Shown here: positions 1 through 10,055 of the stretch, in pieces
Layout of the letters: each line of letters opens with the position of its first letter
How positions within the stretch are numbered: position 1 is the stretch's first letter
Translations under genes and position numbers: made by a program
Source: Streptomyces mutomycini
GTDB lineage: Bacteria; Actinomycetota; Actinomycetes; Streptomycetales; Streptomycetaceae
Assembly (NCBI RefSeq): GCF_001700505.1
Contig: NZ_MAPV01000098.1
Coordinates: forward strand, 1 to 49,327
Direction: 5' to 3'
Length of the DNA: 49,327 bases
Notes under the pieces: generated by a model
Seen by the model: the letters and a program-made list of their open reading frames with translations, nothing else
Told to the model about the DNA's origin: nothing
The model's database searches: none

Positions 1-2172
1 GGACGGGGTGGCGCTCGTGGACGGGGTGGCGGTGCCGGACGGGCCGGGGGACGAGGAACCGCCGCCGGCCGTACCCTCGCCCGCGGCCGGGCCGTCGGCC
101 GGCTCGTCCGCGGAGTAGCCGTTCCCGCCGTCGCCCTCGTCCGCCGACTGCTCGGTCGTGACGTTCTGTCCCTCCGGGTCCTCGCTCCCCGAGGTCGCGC
201 CCAGCGTGACCACCGTGCCGAGCACGGCCGCCAGCAGCGCGCCCGCGCCCACCGCGACGAGATTGCGCCGTGCGCCGAGGAGCACTCCCGTACGCCCGGA
301 GGACGCACCGGTGCGGGGCGGGTCCTGACGGGTGATCAGGGTCCCGGACGTGTCGGTCAGCCGGGGGAAGAGGGGCTTGGCCGCCGGGACGCCGCCGGAG
401 GGTGGGGCCGACTCGTCGTGACGCCGGGCCGGCCCCTCCTCGCCCGCGGGGGTGCTGGGCACCGGCTCGCCCGAACGGTCCGCGACGAGGGCGAGCGCCC
501 GGCGCCCGGCCACCGCACCCGGCTTGTCTGCGAGCGCCCCGCGCATGCCGATGGACGCCTCCAGTTCGGCCCTGGCCCGGTCCAGATGGCCGGTGCAGAG
601 CGCGAGGACACCCAACTCATGGTGGAAGTAAGCCTCTTCGGCCACCTCACCGGCGATCCGTGCGGCCTCCTGGCCGGCCCTGAGGGCCTTCTCCCAGACA
701 CCCCACTGCATCCCGGCAGCAAAGGCCGGCGCGGCGCTGCGGGCCAGCAGAACGGCCACGCTGGCCTGTCCCGGCGCCTCGGCGGGGACGAGACGGGTCA
801 TCGAGGCGAGGAGGGCGTCCGCCTCGGCGACAGCGCGTTCCGGGGTGACGGACGGGTGCCCCGCCCACCAGGAGTAGTGCTGGGCGGCGCTGCGGGCGTG
901 GGCGTCCGCGCTCTCGCCGTAGCCGCTCACCTCCAGCTGGGCCAGGACGCCGGCGGCCAGCCGGTAGCGGGGGCCCGTCGGGGAGAGCAGACCGCTGACC
1001 GCCAGCTCGCCCAGCGCGGCGTCGGCGTGGGTGTCCCCCACGAGCGCCGGCAGATGGGCCTGGTGCGGCACCTCGCCGCCGAGTGCGACGGCGAAGCGCA
1101 GGGTCTCACGGGCGGCCTCGCTCAGCCGGGAGGCGAGCAGGGCGGCGGGAGCCGCGCCCTCACCGAGGCTGGGCAGCGGGAGGCTGCCGGCAGGCTCGCC
1201 CCGGCCGAACGGCGGCGCGTCGGCCGGGTCGTCGTCGTAGCCGTCGGACGCTTCCTGGCCGGTGCGCAGGCCGTCGCGCTGGCGCAGCAGGGCGCCGGCC
1301 TGGACGAAGCGGAGCGGCAGCCCTTCGGACTCGAACCAGAGGTCTCCCGCCCAGTTCGCCTCCTCTTCGGTGAGCGCGCGCTCCACGACGTGTTCCATGA
1401 GCTCGATCGAGGCGCTGCGGCCGAGACCGGTGAGGACGACCGTTTCGAGGTTCGCGTCGGCCGTCGGCGCTCCGACGTCGGGGGTCGTCGCGAGGAGGAA
1501 CGCGCACTCCGGGGTGGCGTCGAGCAGTTCCTGGAGCGCGGCGCCGCCGAGCTCCAGGTCGTCGACGACGACGACGGCGCCGATCCCGTGGACGAGCGCG
1601 AGGAGCCCTTCGCGGTCGGGCCGTTGCAGCGGAGCGCTGTAAACGGCCTCGAACAGCCCGTACAGCAGCTCGCCGGCCGTCCGCTTGTGTCCGGAGAGCC
1701 GTACGACCCCGTCGGGCGCGAGGTCCGCGCAGTCGGCGGCGACGGCGTCCAGGAGGGCCGTGCGGCCTGACCCGGCCGGCCCGGTCAGGCACACGGAGCG
1801 GCCGCGGGCGAGCAGCCGCAGCAAACGCTCGCGCTCGTCCCGGCGTTCGAGGAGAGGCATCTGAGGCGAGGGCGGGCCCGGCGGGACGGGCGGCGCGGCG
1901 GCGCGTTCGCGGTCCGCACGCTGGGCGGTGGTGCGGCGTACGGGCGCGGCGGGCCGCTCCCCCGGGCGACAGGGCTCGATCTCGCTGCCGTCGACCGGAT
2001 TGACCGTGAGGAGGAAGTCGCCCGATGTCAGCTGCACCGTGCGCGGCTGCTGCGGGGGCGTCTGGTGCCCGAAGTCGGGCGTCAGAGGGTCGCGGGACGG
2101 ACGTCGCGGCGCGCCGTCGTCACCGGAACGGTCGTTGCCGTACTCTTCCGGTCCCCGGTTGGTCGGGTCCAT
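1..2172 (-). CDS. Large ATPase-like protein with C-terminal membrane anchor (3' end outside window)
   Basis: The ATG at 2172 opens a frame that runs 724 codons to the window edge without a stop, so the C terminus is missing. After a charged, Pro-rich N terminus (residues 1-100) there is an AAA/NTPase-like region. Its P-loop reads GPAGSGRT (131-138), with Arg where the Walker A Lys normally sits, and a Walker B-like strand VVVVDDL lies near 200-206. Residues 340-560 are Ala/Leu-rich and helical, resembling the helical repeats of LuxR/SARP-type regulators. A hydrophobic segment near 638-659 is followed by a Gly/Ser/Thr/Pro-rich tail, which suggests a single-pass protein with the ATPase-like part in the cytoplasm. 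No DNA-binding domain is visible. Function unknown; the family resemblance is inferred from architecture. Confidence 0.75.
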   Translation of the reverse strand, partial: MDPTNRGPEEYGNDRSGDDGAPRRPSRDPLTPDFGHQTPPQQPRTVQLTSGDFLLTVNPVDGSEIEPCRPGERPAAPVRRTTAQRADRERAAAPPVPPGPPSPQMPLLERRDERERLLRLLARGRSVCLTGPAGSGRTALLDAVAADCADLAPDGVVRLSGHKRTAGELLYGLFEAVYSAPLQRPDREGLLALVHGIGAVVVVDDLELGGAALQELLDATPECAFLLATTPDVGAPTADANLETVVLTGLGRSASIELMEHVVERALTEEEANWAGDLWFESEGLPLRFVQAGALLRQRDGLRTGQEASDGYDDDPADAPPFGRGEPAGSLPLPSLGEGAAPAALLASRLSEAARETLRFAVALGGEVPHQAHLPALVGDTHADAALGELAVSGLLSPTGPRYRLAAGVLAQLEVSGYGESADAHARSAAQHYSWWAGHPSVTPERAVAEADALLASMTRLVPAEAPGQASVAVLLARSAAPAFAAGMQWGVWEKALRAGQEAARIAGEVAEEAYFHHELGVLALCTGHLDRARAELEASIGMRGALADKPGAVAGRRALALVADRSGEPVPSTPAGEEGPARRHDESAPPSGGVPAAKPLFPRLTDTSGTLITRQDPPRTGASSGRTGVLLGARRNLVAVGAGALLAAVLGTVVTLGATSGSEDPEGQNVTTEQSADEGDGGNGYSADEPADGPAAGEGTAGGGSSSPGPSGTATPSTSATPS

Positions 2173-2429
2173 CGTCTCAGTCCCCCAGACGCGCAGCGCG
2201 CGGTTGCCCCGTCCGGCCTCGCACGCCCCGCTGTCGCTCCCGGTCCGGTGTCCGCCAGTGGGTTCTCGTCGATCGGCAGACGGCCGAACCTTAAACCTTC
2301 GCACAGTATCTACGAACCGGTGGGGGGCCGCGCCGTCCCGGACATCACGTTCTCGTGAGGATTGTGCGTGTGTGCCCCGTACCCGCATCGCCCATCGGCA
2401 GACCCCGAGCGCTTCCCGGCCGACAGCGA

Positions 2430-2753
2430 CTACACGCGTGGCAGGGAGTCCGCGGCGAGCCCGCCCTCGATGGCCAGGATCCTGTGCAGCCTCGTCGCCA
2501 CCAGCAGGCGCTGCATCTGCGGCGGCACGCCGCGCAGCACCAGCCGCCGGCCGGCCCGGCCGGCTCTGCGGTGCGCACCCATGATGACGCCGAGCCCGGT
2601 GGCGTCCCAGGAGTCCAGCTCGGTCAGGTTCAGCACGAGATCGCCGGCTCCGTCGTCGACGGCCGAGTGCAGAACCGTACGGGCGTCCGCCGCGCTTCGG
2701 ACGTCGAGGCGGCCCCCGACGGCCAGCTCGGCGTGGTCGCCCCTGATGTGCAT
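2430..2753 (-). CDS. STAS-domain protein, anti-sigma factor antagonist-like
   Basis: This 107-residue protein consists of one STAS domain (about 1-100), the fold of SpoIIAA/RsbV/BldG. Those proteins bind anti-sigma kinases and are switched off by phosphorylation of the Ser after a conserved Asp. Here the loop reads DSWDATGLG, so the phosphorylated Ser position is Ala51, followed by Thr52. The protein may therefore not be controlled by phosphorylation at the usual site. The ATG at 2753 has GGGGAG about five bases upstream. No partner kinase gene is adjacent. The fold assignment is firm; the partner is unknown. Confidence 0.85.
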   Translation of the reverse strand: MHIRGDHAELAVGGRLDVRSAADARTVLHSAVDDGAGDLVLNLTELDSWDATGLGVIMGAHRRAGRAGRRLVLRGVPPQMQRLLVATRLHRILAIEGGLAADSLPRV

Positions 2754-2994
2754 ATGCGCTCCCCGGAAGTACTCCGCAGCAAGTTCTGTCTGACTGTTCT
2801 CTTTCTGCCTCTGCCACCACTGACTGCCGCAGCGACAGAGAAGTTGCCGTCTGTGAGCGAACCGATACCGAATTCACCCCGAGGGGTGAAGCGGGTCCGG
2901 CGTCACCCGCTGGATCCGTGTCCCGGGCGGCGCCGGATCCCGGTGCCCCGGGTCTGAATGACGGCACATCAGACAGCCGGGGCCCCGGTCGCGA

Positions 2995-3843
2995 TCAGTA
3001 GGTGTAGAAGCCCTGCCCGCTCTTGCGTCCGATGTCACCTGCATCGACCATCCGGCGCATCAGCTCCGGAGCGGCGAACTTCTCGTCCTGGGACTCGGTG
3101 TAGATGTTGCCCGTGGCGTGCAGGAGGATGTCCACACCGGTCATGTCGGCCGTGGCGAGAGGGCCCATGGCGTGACCGAAGCCCAGCTTGCAGGCGGTGT
3201 CGATGTCCTCGGCCGAGGCGACGCCCGACTCGTACAGCTTGGCCGCCTCGACGACGAGCGCCGAGATCAGCCGGGTGGTGACGAAGCCGGCGACGTCGCG
3301 GTTGACGACGATGCAGGTCTTGCCCACGGACTCGGCGAACTCCCTGGCGGTGGCGAGGGTTTCGTCGCTCGTCTTGTAGCCGCGCACCAGCTCGCAGAGC
3401 TGCATCATCGGAACCGGCGAGAAGAAGTGCACGCCGACGACCCGCTCCGGGCGCTCCGTCACAGCCGCGATCTTGGTGATCGGGATGGCGGAGGTGTTCG
3501 AGGCGAGGACCGCGTCCTCCCGTACGACCTTGTCGAGCGTACGGAAGATCTCGTGCTTGACCTCGAGCTTCTCGAAGACGGCCTCGACGACGACGTCCGC
3601 GTCGGCCACGGCGTCGAGGTCGGTGGTCGTCGTGATCCGGGCGAGCGCGGCCTCGGCGTCGGCGGCCTCCAGCTTGCCCTTCGCGACGAACTTGCCGTAA
3701 CTGGCCTCGATCCCGCCGCGCCCACGGGCCAGGGCCTCGTCGGTGACATCACGCAGCACGACGTCCCAGCCCGCCTGGGCGGAGACCTGCGCGATACCGG
3801 ACCCCATGAGTCCGGCGCCGATGACGGCGAGCTTCCTGGCCAC
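2995..3843 (-). CDS. 3-hydroxybutyryl-CoA dehydrogenase
   Basis: This 282-residue cytoplasmic enzyme is predicted to interconvert acetoacetyl-CoA and 3-hydroxybutyryl-CoA with NAD(P). The N-terminal Rossmann motif is IGAGLMGSGIAQ. The catalytic His is in GVHFFSPVP (about residue 140), and the C-terminal dimerisation domain with GFGHAMGPL is complete. The chosen GTG at 3843 has AGGGG at proper spacing and gives the usual family length; an upstream in-frame extension lacks family similarity. It is transcribed divergently from the cobalamin adenosyltransferase gene. In Streptomyces this enzyme links to acyl-CoA metabolism and to the butyryl-CoA route that feeds ethylmalonyl-CoA; that role is inferred. 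Confidence 0.92.
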   Translation of the reverse strand: MARKLAVIGAGLMGSGIAQVSAQAGWDVVLRDVTDEALARGRGGIEASYGKFVAKGKLEAADAEAALARITTTTDLDAVADADVVVEAVFEKLEVKHEIFRTLDKVVREDAVLASNTSAIPITKIAAVTERPERVVGVHFFSPVPMMQLCELVRGYKTSDETLATAREFAESVGKTCIVVNRDVAGFVTTRLISALVVEAAKLYESGVASAEDIDTACKLGFGHAMGPLATADMTGVDILLHATGNIYTESQDEKFAAPELMRRMVDAGDIGRKSGQGFYTY

Positions 3844-4160
3844 GATTCGCACCCCTATGCATCTCGGTTTTTCATATGCTCTCCGGCGGAGGTTAGTACC
3901 CGTGAGGGGCCGTGAGGCGGTGAAGAGATGCGCGTCACGTCTCACATGACGGACATCACACCGGCCACCGTCATGCGGCGGCGCGCCCCGCGTAGTTGAG
4001 CACCTTCGCGCCGGGGCCGCGGAACACGTGCCGCACGGGGGCCGGTGGCGTTCACGCCCGCCCTTCCGGCTGTGGCTGCCGGCCCACGTTGCCACCGCGC
4101 GGCCGGAGCGGGGCACACGAGCCCGGCATGGTCCGGACGAGACGCCCTTAGGCTGGCCCC
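3844..4160. promoter_or_regulatory. Divergent promoter region, 317 bases
   Basis: The gap separates two divergent genes and holds no convincing ORF. Near the left gene the minus strand carries TAACCT (about 3890), a plausible -10 box. Two direct copies of CCGTGAGG, ten bases apart, lie at about 3900-3917 just upstream of it and could be an operator. The right side carries the leaderless-type promoter listed separately. I looked for a cobalamin riboswitch before the adenosyltransferase gene and saw none. Confidence 0.4.
4149..4154 (+). promoter_or_regulatory. Leaderless-type -10 box for the adenosyltransferase gene
   Basis: TAGGCT is followed by exactly six bases (GGCCCC) and then the ATG at 4161. 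No Shine-Dalgarno sequence precedes the ATG. This is the classic layout of Streptomyces leaderless transcripts, in which transcription begins at or next to the start codon. Confidence 0.6.
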
Positions 4161-4733
4161 ATGGTCAACCTGACGCGCATCTACACCCGCACCGGCGACA
4201 AGGGCACCACCGCCCTCGGCGACATGAGCCGGACCGCCAAGACCGATCTGCGGATCTCGGCCTACGCCGACGCCAACGAGGCCAACGCCGTCATCGGTAC
4301 GGCCGTCGCACTCGGAAACCTCTCCGAGGACGTCGTGAAGGTCCTCGTCCGTGTGCAGAACGACCTGTTCGACGTGGGGGCGGACCTGTCCACGCCGGTG
4401 GTGGAGGACCCGAAGTACCCGCCGCTGCGCGTGGAGCAGTCCTACATCGACAAGCTGGAGTCGGACTGCGACACCTTTCTGGAGGAGCTGGAGAAGCTCC
4501 GCAGCTTCATCCTTCCGGGCGGCACGCCCGGGGCGGCCCTGCTGCACCAGGCCTGCACGGTCGTCCGGAGGGCGGAGCGCTCCACCTGGGCGGCGCTGGA
4601 GGTGCACGGGGACGTGATGAACGCGCTGACGGCGACGTATCTGAACCGCCTCTCCGACCTCCTGTTCATCCTCGCCAGGACGGCGAACAAGGAGGTCGGG
4701 GACGTGCTGTGGGTGCCGGGCGGCGAGCGCTGA
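4161..4733 (+). CDS. Cob(I)alamin adenosyltransferase, PduO type
   Basis: This 190-residue enzyme transfers adenosyl from ATP to cob(I)alamin to make adenosylcobalamin. The N-terminal ATP-binding signature YTRTGDKGTTALGD is present, as are the C-terminal helix motifs VVRRAERSTW and LSDLLFILARTAN that form the trimer-interface active site. Length is normal for the PduO family. The stop TGA at 4731-4733 abuts the stop of the convergent membrane-protein gene, forming a TGATCA junction. The start appears leaderless. Confidence 0.93.
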   Translation: MVNLTRIYTRTGDKGTTALGDMSRTAKTDLRISAYADANEANAVIGTAVALGNLSEDVVKVLVRVQNDLFDVGADLSTPVVEDPKYPPLRVEQSYIDKLESDCDTFLEELEKLRSFILPGGTPGAALLHQACTVVRRAERSTWAALEVHGDVMNALTATYLNRLSDLLFILARTANKEVGDVLWVPGGER

Positions 4734-5291
4734 TCAGCGGCCCGCCCCGGCCCGGCCCCCGGGCTCCTGCTTGGGGAACACGGTGTAGCCCGCGGCGATG
4801 ACCAGGTTGATCCCGATCACCCAGAGCATCGTCCGCTGCCACATCTCCAGCGATCCGGTGTCGCCCTCCCCGCCGACGTACCAGACCGCTGCCTGGAGCA
4901 GGGCCATGGCGGTCGCCGCGGCCACGGTCCAGCGGGCGGCGGTGCGCCACTCGTGGGCGGCCCGCGCCATCCCGTACTTCGGGGGCCTCACCGGCGGCGG
5001 GCCGCCCGCGAAGCGGTGCGCGACCCTGGCGTCGACCCACTTGACGGTGGAGTGGCCGAGCCCCACGGTGAACCCGATGTAGACGGCTGCCAGGCCGTGC
5101 CTCAGGCCCGGCTCGGCGCCGTTCTTCAGGTCGATGGCCGTCACCACCAGCAGGACGACCTCCAGCAGGGGTTCGCAGAGCAGCACGGCCGCGCCCAGCC
5201 GGGGTTTCCTCGCGACGTACCGCAGCGCGAGTCCGGCGGCCAGCAGGACCCAGAAGCCGACCTCGCAGAGCACGATCAGTGTGACGATCAC
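4734..5291 (-). CDS. Integral membrane protein, unknown function
   Basis: This 185-residue protein has about five hydrophobic segments: near residues 2-22, 33-55, 65-85, 122-142 and 158-175. I recognise no catalytic motif. The GTG at 5291 is chosen because GGAAGGAGAG lies just upstream; a longer in-frame extension upstream is Ser/Arg-rich and overlaps the promoter side of the kinase gene. A homologue sits at this place beside the chitinase genes in other Streptomyces, but no function can be inferred from sequence. It converges tail to tail with the adenosyltransferase gene. Confidence 0.8.
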   Translation of the reverse strand: MIVTLIVLCEVGFWVLLAAGLALRYVARKPRLGAAVLLCEPLLEVVLLVVTAIDLKNGAEPGLRHGLAAVYIGFTVGLGHSTVKWVDARVAHRFAGGPPPVRPPKYGMARAAHEWRTAARWTVAAATAMALLQAAVWYVGGEGDTGSLEMWQRTMLWVIGINLVIAAGYTVFPKQEPGGRAGAGR

Positions 5292-5427
5292 GGTGCCTCT
5301 CCTTCCCGTCCCCTCCAGACTCCCTTCCGTACGGCGCCGGATCGTCGTCGGCGGTGACGAAACGCGACTGCATCCTTCGATGTAGCCCGGGCTCACTCCG
5401 CGTGCGGACGCGGCGGGGCACGCCGAC

Positions 5428-6639
5428 GTGTTGGATGGGAGGGTGCTCTCCGTTGCGCGCCCGCATCGCGACGACGTGCTGCTCGCTGTCAGCGGGCTGT
5501 CCGGCGGCGTGGTCCTGTGGCTGATCGGCATTCACATCCAGAACGGCCGGCTCTTCGGCTCCCCCTGGGTGTCCCTGCTGCCGCTCGTGGTGATGTCGGC
5601 CCTCGAACTGCTGCGGCGCAGCGCACCCCGGACCGCCCTGGGCGCCGGCTCGCTCGCCCTGGTGGCCGATCAGTTCACCGTGGGCAGCCTGGCCACCCTG
5701 CTGATGTTCACCGACCTCGTGTACGCCGCCGTGCTGTACGGAACGCCCGCCGCGTCGCGCCGCATCCCGGTGATCACGTTGCTGGTCACGGTCGCCACGA
5801 CGGTCGGCTTCATCGCCTGGGCCCCCTCCGCGGACGCCGTGCTCATCGGGATCGTCGTCGGCATGGTCTCCTTCGGGCCCGCCCTCACCGGTGCCAGCGT
5901 GCGCAACCACCGGGACGCCGCCGAGGCGGCCCTGCTGCGGGCCGACCAGACCGCCCTGCTGGCCGAGATGGACCGGGCCCAGGCGGTGACCGCCGAACGG
6001 TCGCGGATGGCCCGCGAACTGCACGACATGGTCGCCAACCACCTCTCCGCGATCGCCATCCACTCCACCGCCGCGCTCTCCATCGACGAACCGGGCACCT
6101 CCCGCGACGCCCTCGGGGTGATCCGGCGGAACAGTGTCGACGGGCTGGCCGAGATGCGACGGCTGATCGGACTGCTGCGGGAGAGCGGCGCGGACGGCCC
6201 GCCGAGCGCGGCGCCGACCCTCGCCTCCCTGGAGGCACTCGTCGCGCAGGCCGGCGCGAACTCCGCGTCCAGCGGGCTCACCGTGACCCTGGACGACGGC
6301 CGCCAGGAGCCCGGGGCGCTGCCGGCGCCGGTGGAGCTGGCGGCGTACCGCATCGTCCAGGAGTCGCTGACGAACGCGCTGAAGCACGCGGCGCCCGGCC
6401 CGGTGGAGGTCCGGCTGGGACGTTCGCGCACGGTGCTCACGGTGGAGGTGAGCAGTGTCCTCGGCGACCGGCCGGGACCACGGGCGCCCGGTTCGGGGGC
6501 CGGCCTGGTGGGGATGCGGGAACGGGTGGCTCTGCTGGGCGGGAGGATCGGGGCGGGCCCGGAGCCCCGGGGTGACGGCGTGAAGATCTGGCTGGTGCGG
6601 GCCGAACTGCCCGTCGAGGAGAGGACGTACCGGACATGA
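5428..6639 (+). CDS. chiS: Two-component sensor histidine kinase, ChiS-like
   Basis: This protein of about 403 residues has an N-terminal membrane region with roughly five or six hydrophobic helices (residues 10-165), then a coiled linker. A HisKA_3 dimerisation domain carries the phospho-acceptor motif ARELHDMVANHLS (about 196-208). The HATPase domain shows an N-box LTNALKHA and a G-box GSGAGLVGMRERV. It overlaps the response regulator by four bases (ATGA) and lies directly upstream of a family 18 chitinase. This is the arrangement of chiS-chiR-chiC in S. coelicolor and of the chi40 locus of S. thermoviolaceus. The start is uncertain: GTG 5428, TTG 5431 and GTG 5443 are all possible. Confidence 0.88.
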   Translation: MLDGRVLSVARPHRDDVLLAVSGLSGGVVLWLIGIHIQNGRLFGSPWVSLLPLVVMSALELLRRSAPRTALGAGSLALVADQFTVGSLATLLMFTDLVYAAVLYGTPAASRRIPVITLLVTVATTVGFIAWAPSADAVLIGIVVGMVSFGPALTGASVRNHRDAAEAALLRADQTALLAEMDRAQAVTAERSRMARELHDMVANHLSAIAIHSTAALSIDEPGTSRDALGVIRRNSVDGLAEMRRLIGLLRESGADGPPSAAPTLASLEALVAQAGANSASSGLTVTLDDGRQEPGALPAPVELAAYRIVQESLTNALKHAAPGPVEVRLGRSRTVLTVEVSSVLGDRPGPRAPGSGAGLVGMRERVALLGGRIGAGPEPRGDGVKIWLVRAELPVEERTYRT

Positions 6640-7283
6640 CGATCCGGGTACTGGTCGCGGAGGACCAGTCGGCCGTGCGTGCGGGACTGGTGCTGATCCT
6701 GGGCAGCGCGCCGGACATCGAGGTCGTCGGCGAGGCGGCCGACGGCGAGGCCGCCGTACACCTGGCTCGTGAACTCCGCCCGGATCTGGTGCTGATGGAT
6801 GTGCAGATGCCCCGGCTCGACGGGGTGTCCGCGACGCGTCAGGTCGTGGCGGAGCGGCTGGCGGACGTGCTGGTGCTGACCACGTTCGACCTGGACGAGT
6901 ACGTCTTCGGCGCCCTGCGTGCGGGGGCGTCGGGCTTCCTGCTGAAGAACACCGAGGCGAAGGACCTGCTCGACGCCGTACGCACGGTGGCACGCGGCGA
7001 GGGCCTGATCGCCCCGGCCGTGACGCGGCGGCTCATCCAGGAGTTCGCCGGCTCCTCCGCGCGCAGGACCGCCGGGCCCGCTCCGGAGGCGCTCGGCGCG
7101 TTGACCCGCCGGGAGCGGGAGGTGCTGGGCTGTCTGGGCGAGGGGCTGTCGAACGCGGAGATCGCCGGGCGCCTCACGATGGCGGAGGCGACGGTGAAGA
7201 CGCACGTCAGCAGGCTGCTGGGCAAGCTGGAGCTACGCAGCAGGGTCCAAGCGGCGGTGCTGGCGCAGGAGTTGGGTATCTGA
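6636..7283 (+). CDS. chiR: NarL/LuxR-type response regulator, ChiR-like
   Basis: This 215-residue protein has a receiver domain (1-120) with phospho-acceptor Asp55 in LMDVQMP, acidic residues E9/D10, and Lys in FLLKNTEA. The C-terminal LuxR helix-turn-helix (about 148-210) includes LTRREREVLGCL and AEATVKTHVSRLL. Translation is coupled to the kinase through the ATGA overlap. Published work in S. coelicolor links ChiR to chiC expression. The next gene here is the chitinase, so the direct-repeat promoter 20 bases downstream of this gene is the likely target region. Confidence 0.9.
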   Translation: MTIRVLVAEDQSAVRAGLVLILGSAPDIEVVGEAADGEAAVHLARELRPDLVLMDVQMPRLDGVSATRQVVAERLADVLVLTTFDLDEYVFGALRAGASGFLLKNTEAKDLLDAVRTVARGEGLIAPAVTRRLIQEFAGSSARRTAGPAPEALGALTRREREVLGCLGEGLSNAEIAGRLTMAEATVKTHVSRLLGKLELRSRVQAAVLAQELGI

Positions 7284-7300
7284 TTTCCTGCACGGATCTT

Positions 7301-7342
7301 TGGTCTGGACCTCTTGACGATTGGTCCAGACCTTCCTAATCT
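7301..7342 (+). promoter_or_regulatory. Chitinase promoter with paired 12-base repeats
   Basis: Two imperfect direct repeats, TGGTCTGGACCT (7301-7312) and TGGTCCAGACCT (7322-7333), start 21 bases apart, about two helical turns. Between them lies TTGACG (7314-7319), then a 17-base spacer, then TAATCT (7337-7342), a good -35/-10 pair. Direct repeats of this sequence overlapping the promoter are the known hallmark of Streptomyces chitinase genes and mediate chitin induction and glucose repression. Each repeat also resembles half of the DasR operator core TGGTCTAGACCA. Confidence 0.88.
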
Positions 7343-7450
7343 CACCGGACACGCTGCGGTGAGTGCGCCATGAAAAGCGGGCTCAGGGCGACGCAGGGTC
7401 TGCAGGTTACGGACCACCCCCGTTTGCCGGACCTCACCCGAGGAGCACCG

Positions 7451-9331
<1,881 letters not shown>

Positions 9332-9363
9332 CCCCACGAGTCAGTCGCACCCCCGGAAAAGCG

Positions 9364-9400
9364 CCGGGGAGACAGGTCCGCCCCCTGTCTCCCCGGTTTT
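9364..9400 (+). terminator. Intrinsic terminator of chiC
   Basis: A perfect 13-base-pair stem, 9364-9376 with 9384-9396 (CCGGGGAGACAGG and its complement), has a short loop and is followed by TTTT at 9397-9400. It lies 33 bases after the chiC stop. Confidence 0.9.
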
Positions 9401-9466
9401 CCTATGCGCTTTCGTCCAAGCCGCATTGCCCCTCCCCCCGACTCCGTCCCGGGGAGGGCCCTCTAC

Positions 9467-9919
9467 CTAAGCCACATTGACCCGCTGGCCGGGCGGTGCC
9501 GCCTCCAGCCAGGCGAGGAAGCCGGTCAGGGCGTCTTCGCTCATCGCCAGCTCCAGGCGCGTCCCCCGGTGGAGACAGCCGAGCACGACGGAGTCGGACA
9601 GGAGCGCAAGCTCCTCCTCGCCCTCGGGCAGCCGGCGTGCGACCACCTCGATGGCGGAGCGCTCCAGCCCCCGGCGCGGGCGGGGCGAGTAGGAGAAGAC
9701 CCGGAACCAGTCGACGCGGTCACCGCTGTAGCGGGCGACCCCGTACACCCAGCCCTTGCCGGACGGGTCGGGCTCCTCGGACACGTCCCAGCGCAGGCTG
9801 CAGTCGAAGGTTCCGCCGGACCGCTGGATCAGCCGCCTGCGGAGGCCGAAGACGAACAGACCCACCGCGACCAGTACAACGACCAGACCGCCCACCCACA
9901 GAGCGAGGACCACCTCCAC
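9467..9919 (-). CDS. DUF2550 family membrane protein
   Basis: This 150-residue protein has one N-terminal transmembrane helix (about 5-25) followed by a cytoplasmic domain. It belongs to the actinobacterial DUF2550 family, which is found almost always directly downstream of atpC, as here. The GTG at 9919 has AGGAGG five bases upstream. Biochemical function is unknown; the constant linkage suggests a tie to ATP synthase or the membrane, which is inference. A structured hairpin separates it from atpC, so it may be partly uncoupled from the operon. Confidence 0.88.
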   Translation of the reverse strand: MEVVLALWVGGLVVVLVAVGLFVFGLRRRLIQRSGGTFDCSLRWDVSEEPDPSGKGWVYGVARYSGDRVDWFRVFSYSPRPRRGLERSAIEVVARRLPEGEEELALLSDSVVLGCLHRGTRLELAMSEDALTGFLAWLEAAPPGQRVNVA

Positions 9920-9984
9920 CGACCTCCTCGCATCGTCGAGTAACGGATACCGAACCGAGCCGAACCGGACTGCACCTGCATCGC

Positions 9985-10032
9985 CTCAGCCGCGACACGG
10001 TCTGGATCTCTCCAGCTCGGGCCGCGGCTGAG
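9985..10032 (-). terminator. Hairpin downstream of atpC
   Basis: The stem pairs CTCAGCCGCG (9985-9994) with CGCGGCTGAG (10023-10032), with an inner CTGGA/TCCAG hairpin. On the minus strand it follows the atpC stop by 23 bases. There is no clear U-run behind it, so it may act as a partial terminator or an RNA-stabilising end of the atp transcript. Confidence 0.55.
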
Positions 10033-10055
10033 TCAAAAACTCCTCGTGGGGACGC

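Noticed and set aside
418..1770. Plus-strand open frame of 450 codons near the left edge
   Set aside because: It is antisense to the ATPase-like gene, which has better codon bias, a P-loop and a membrane helix.
3844..4160. Cobalamin riboswitch before the adenosyltransferase gene
   Set aside because: No B12-box or long structured leader; the gene appears leaderless.
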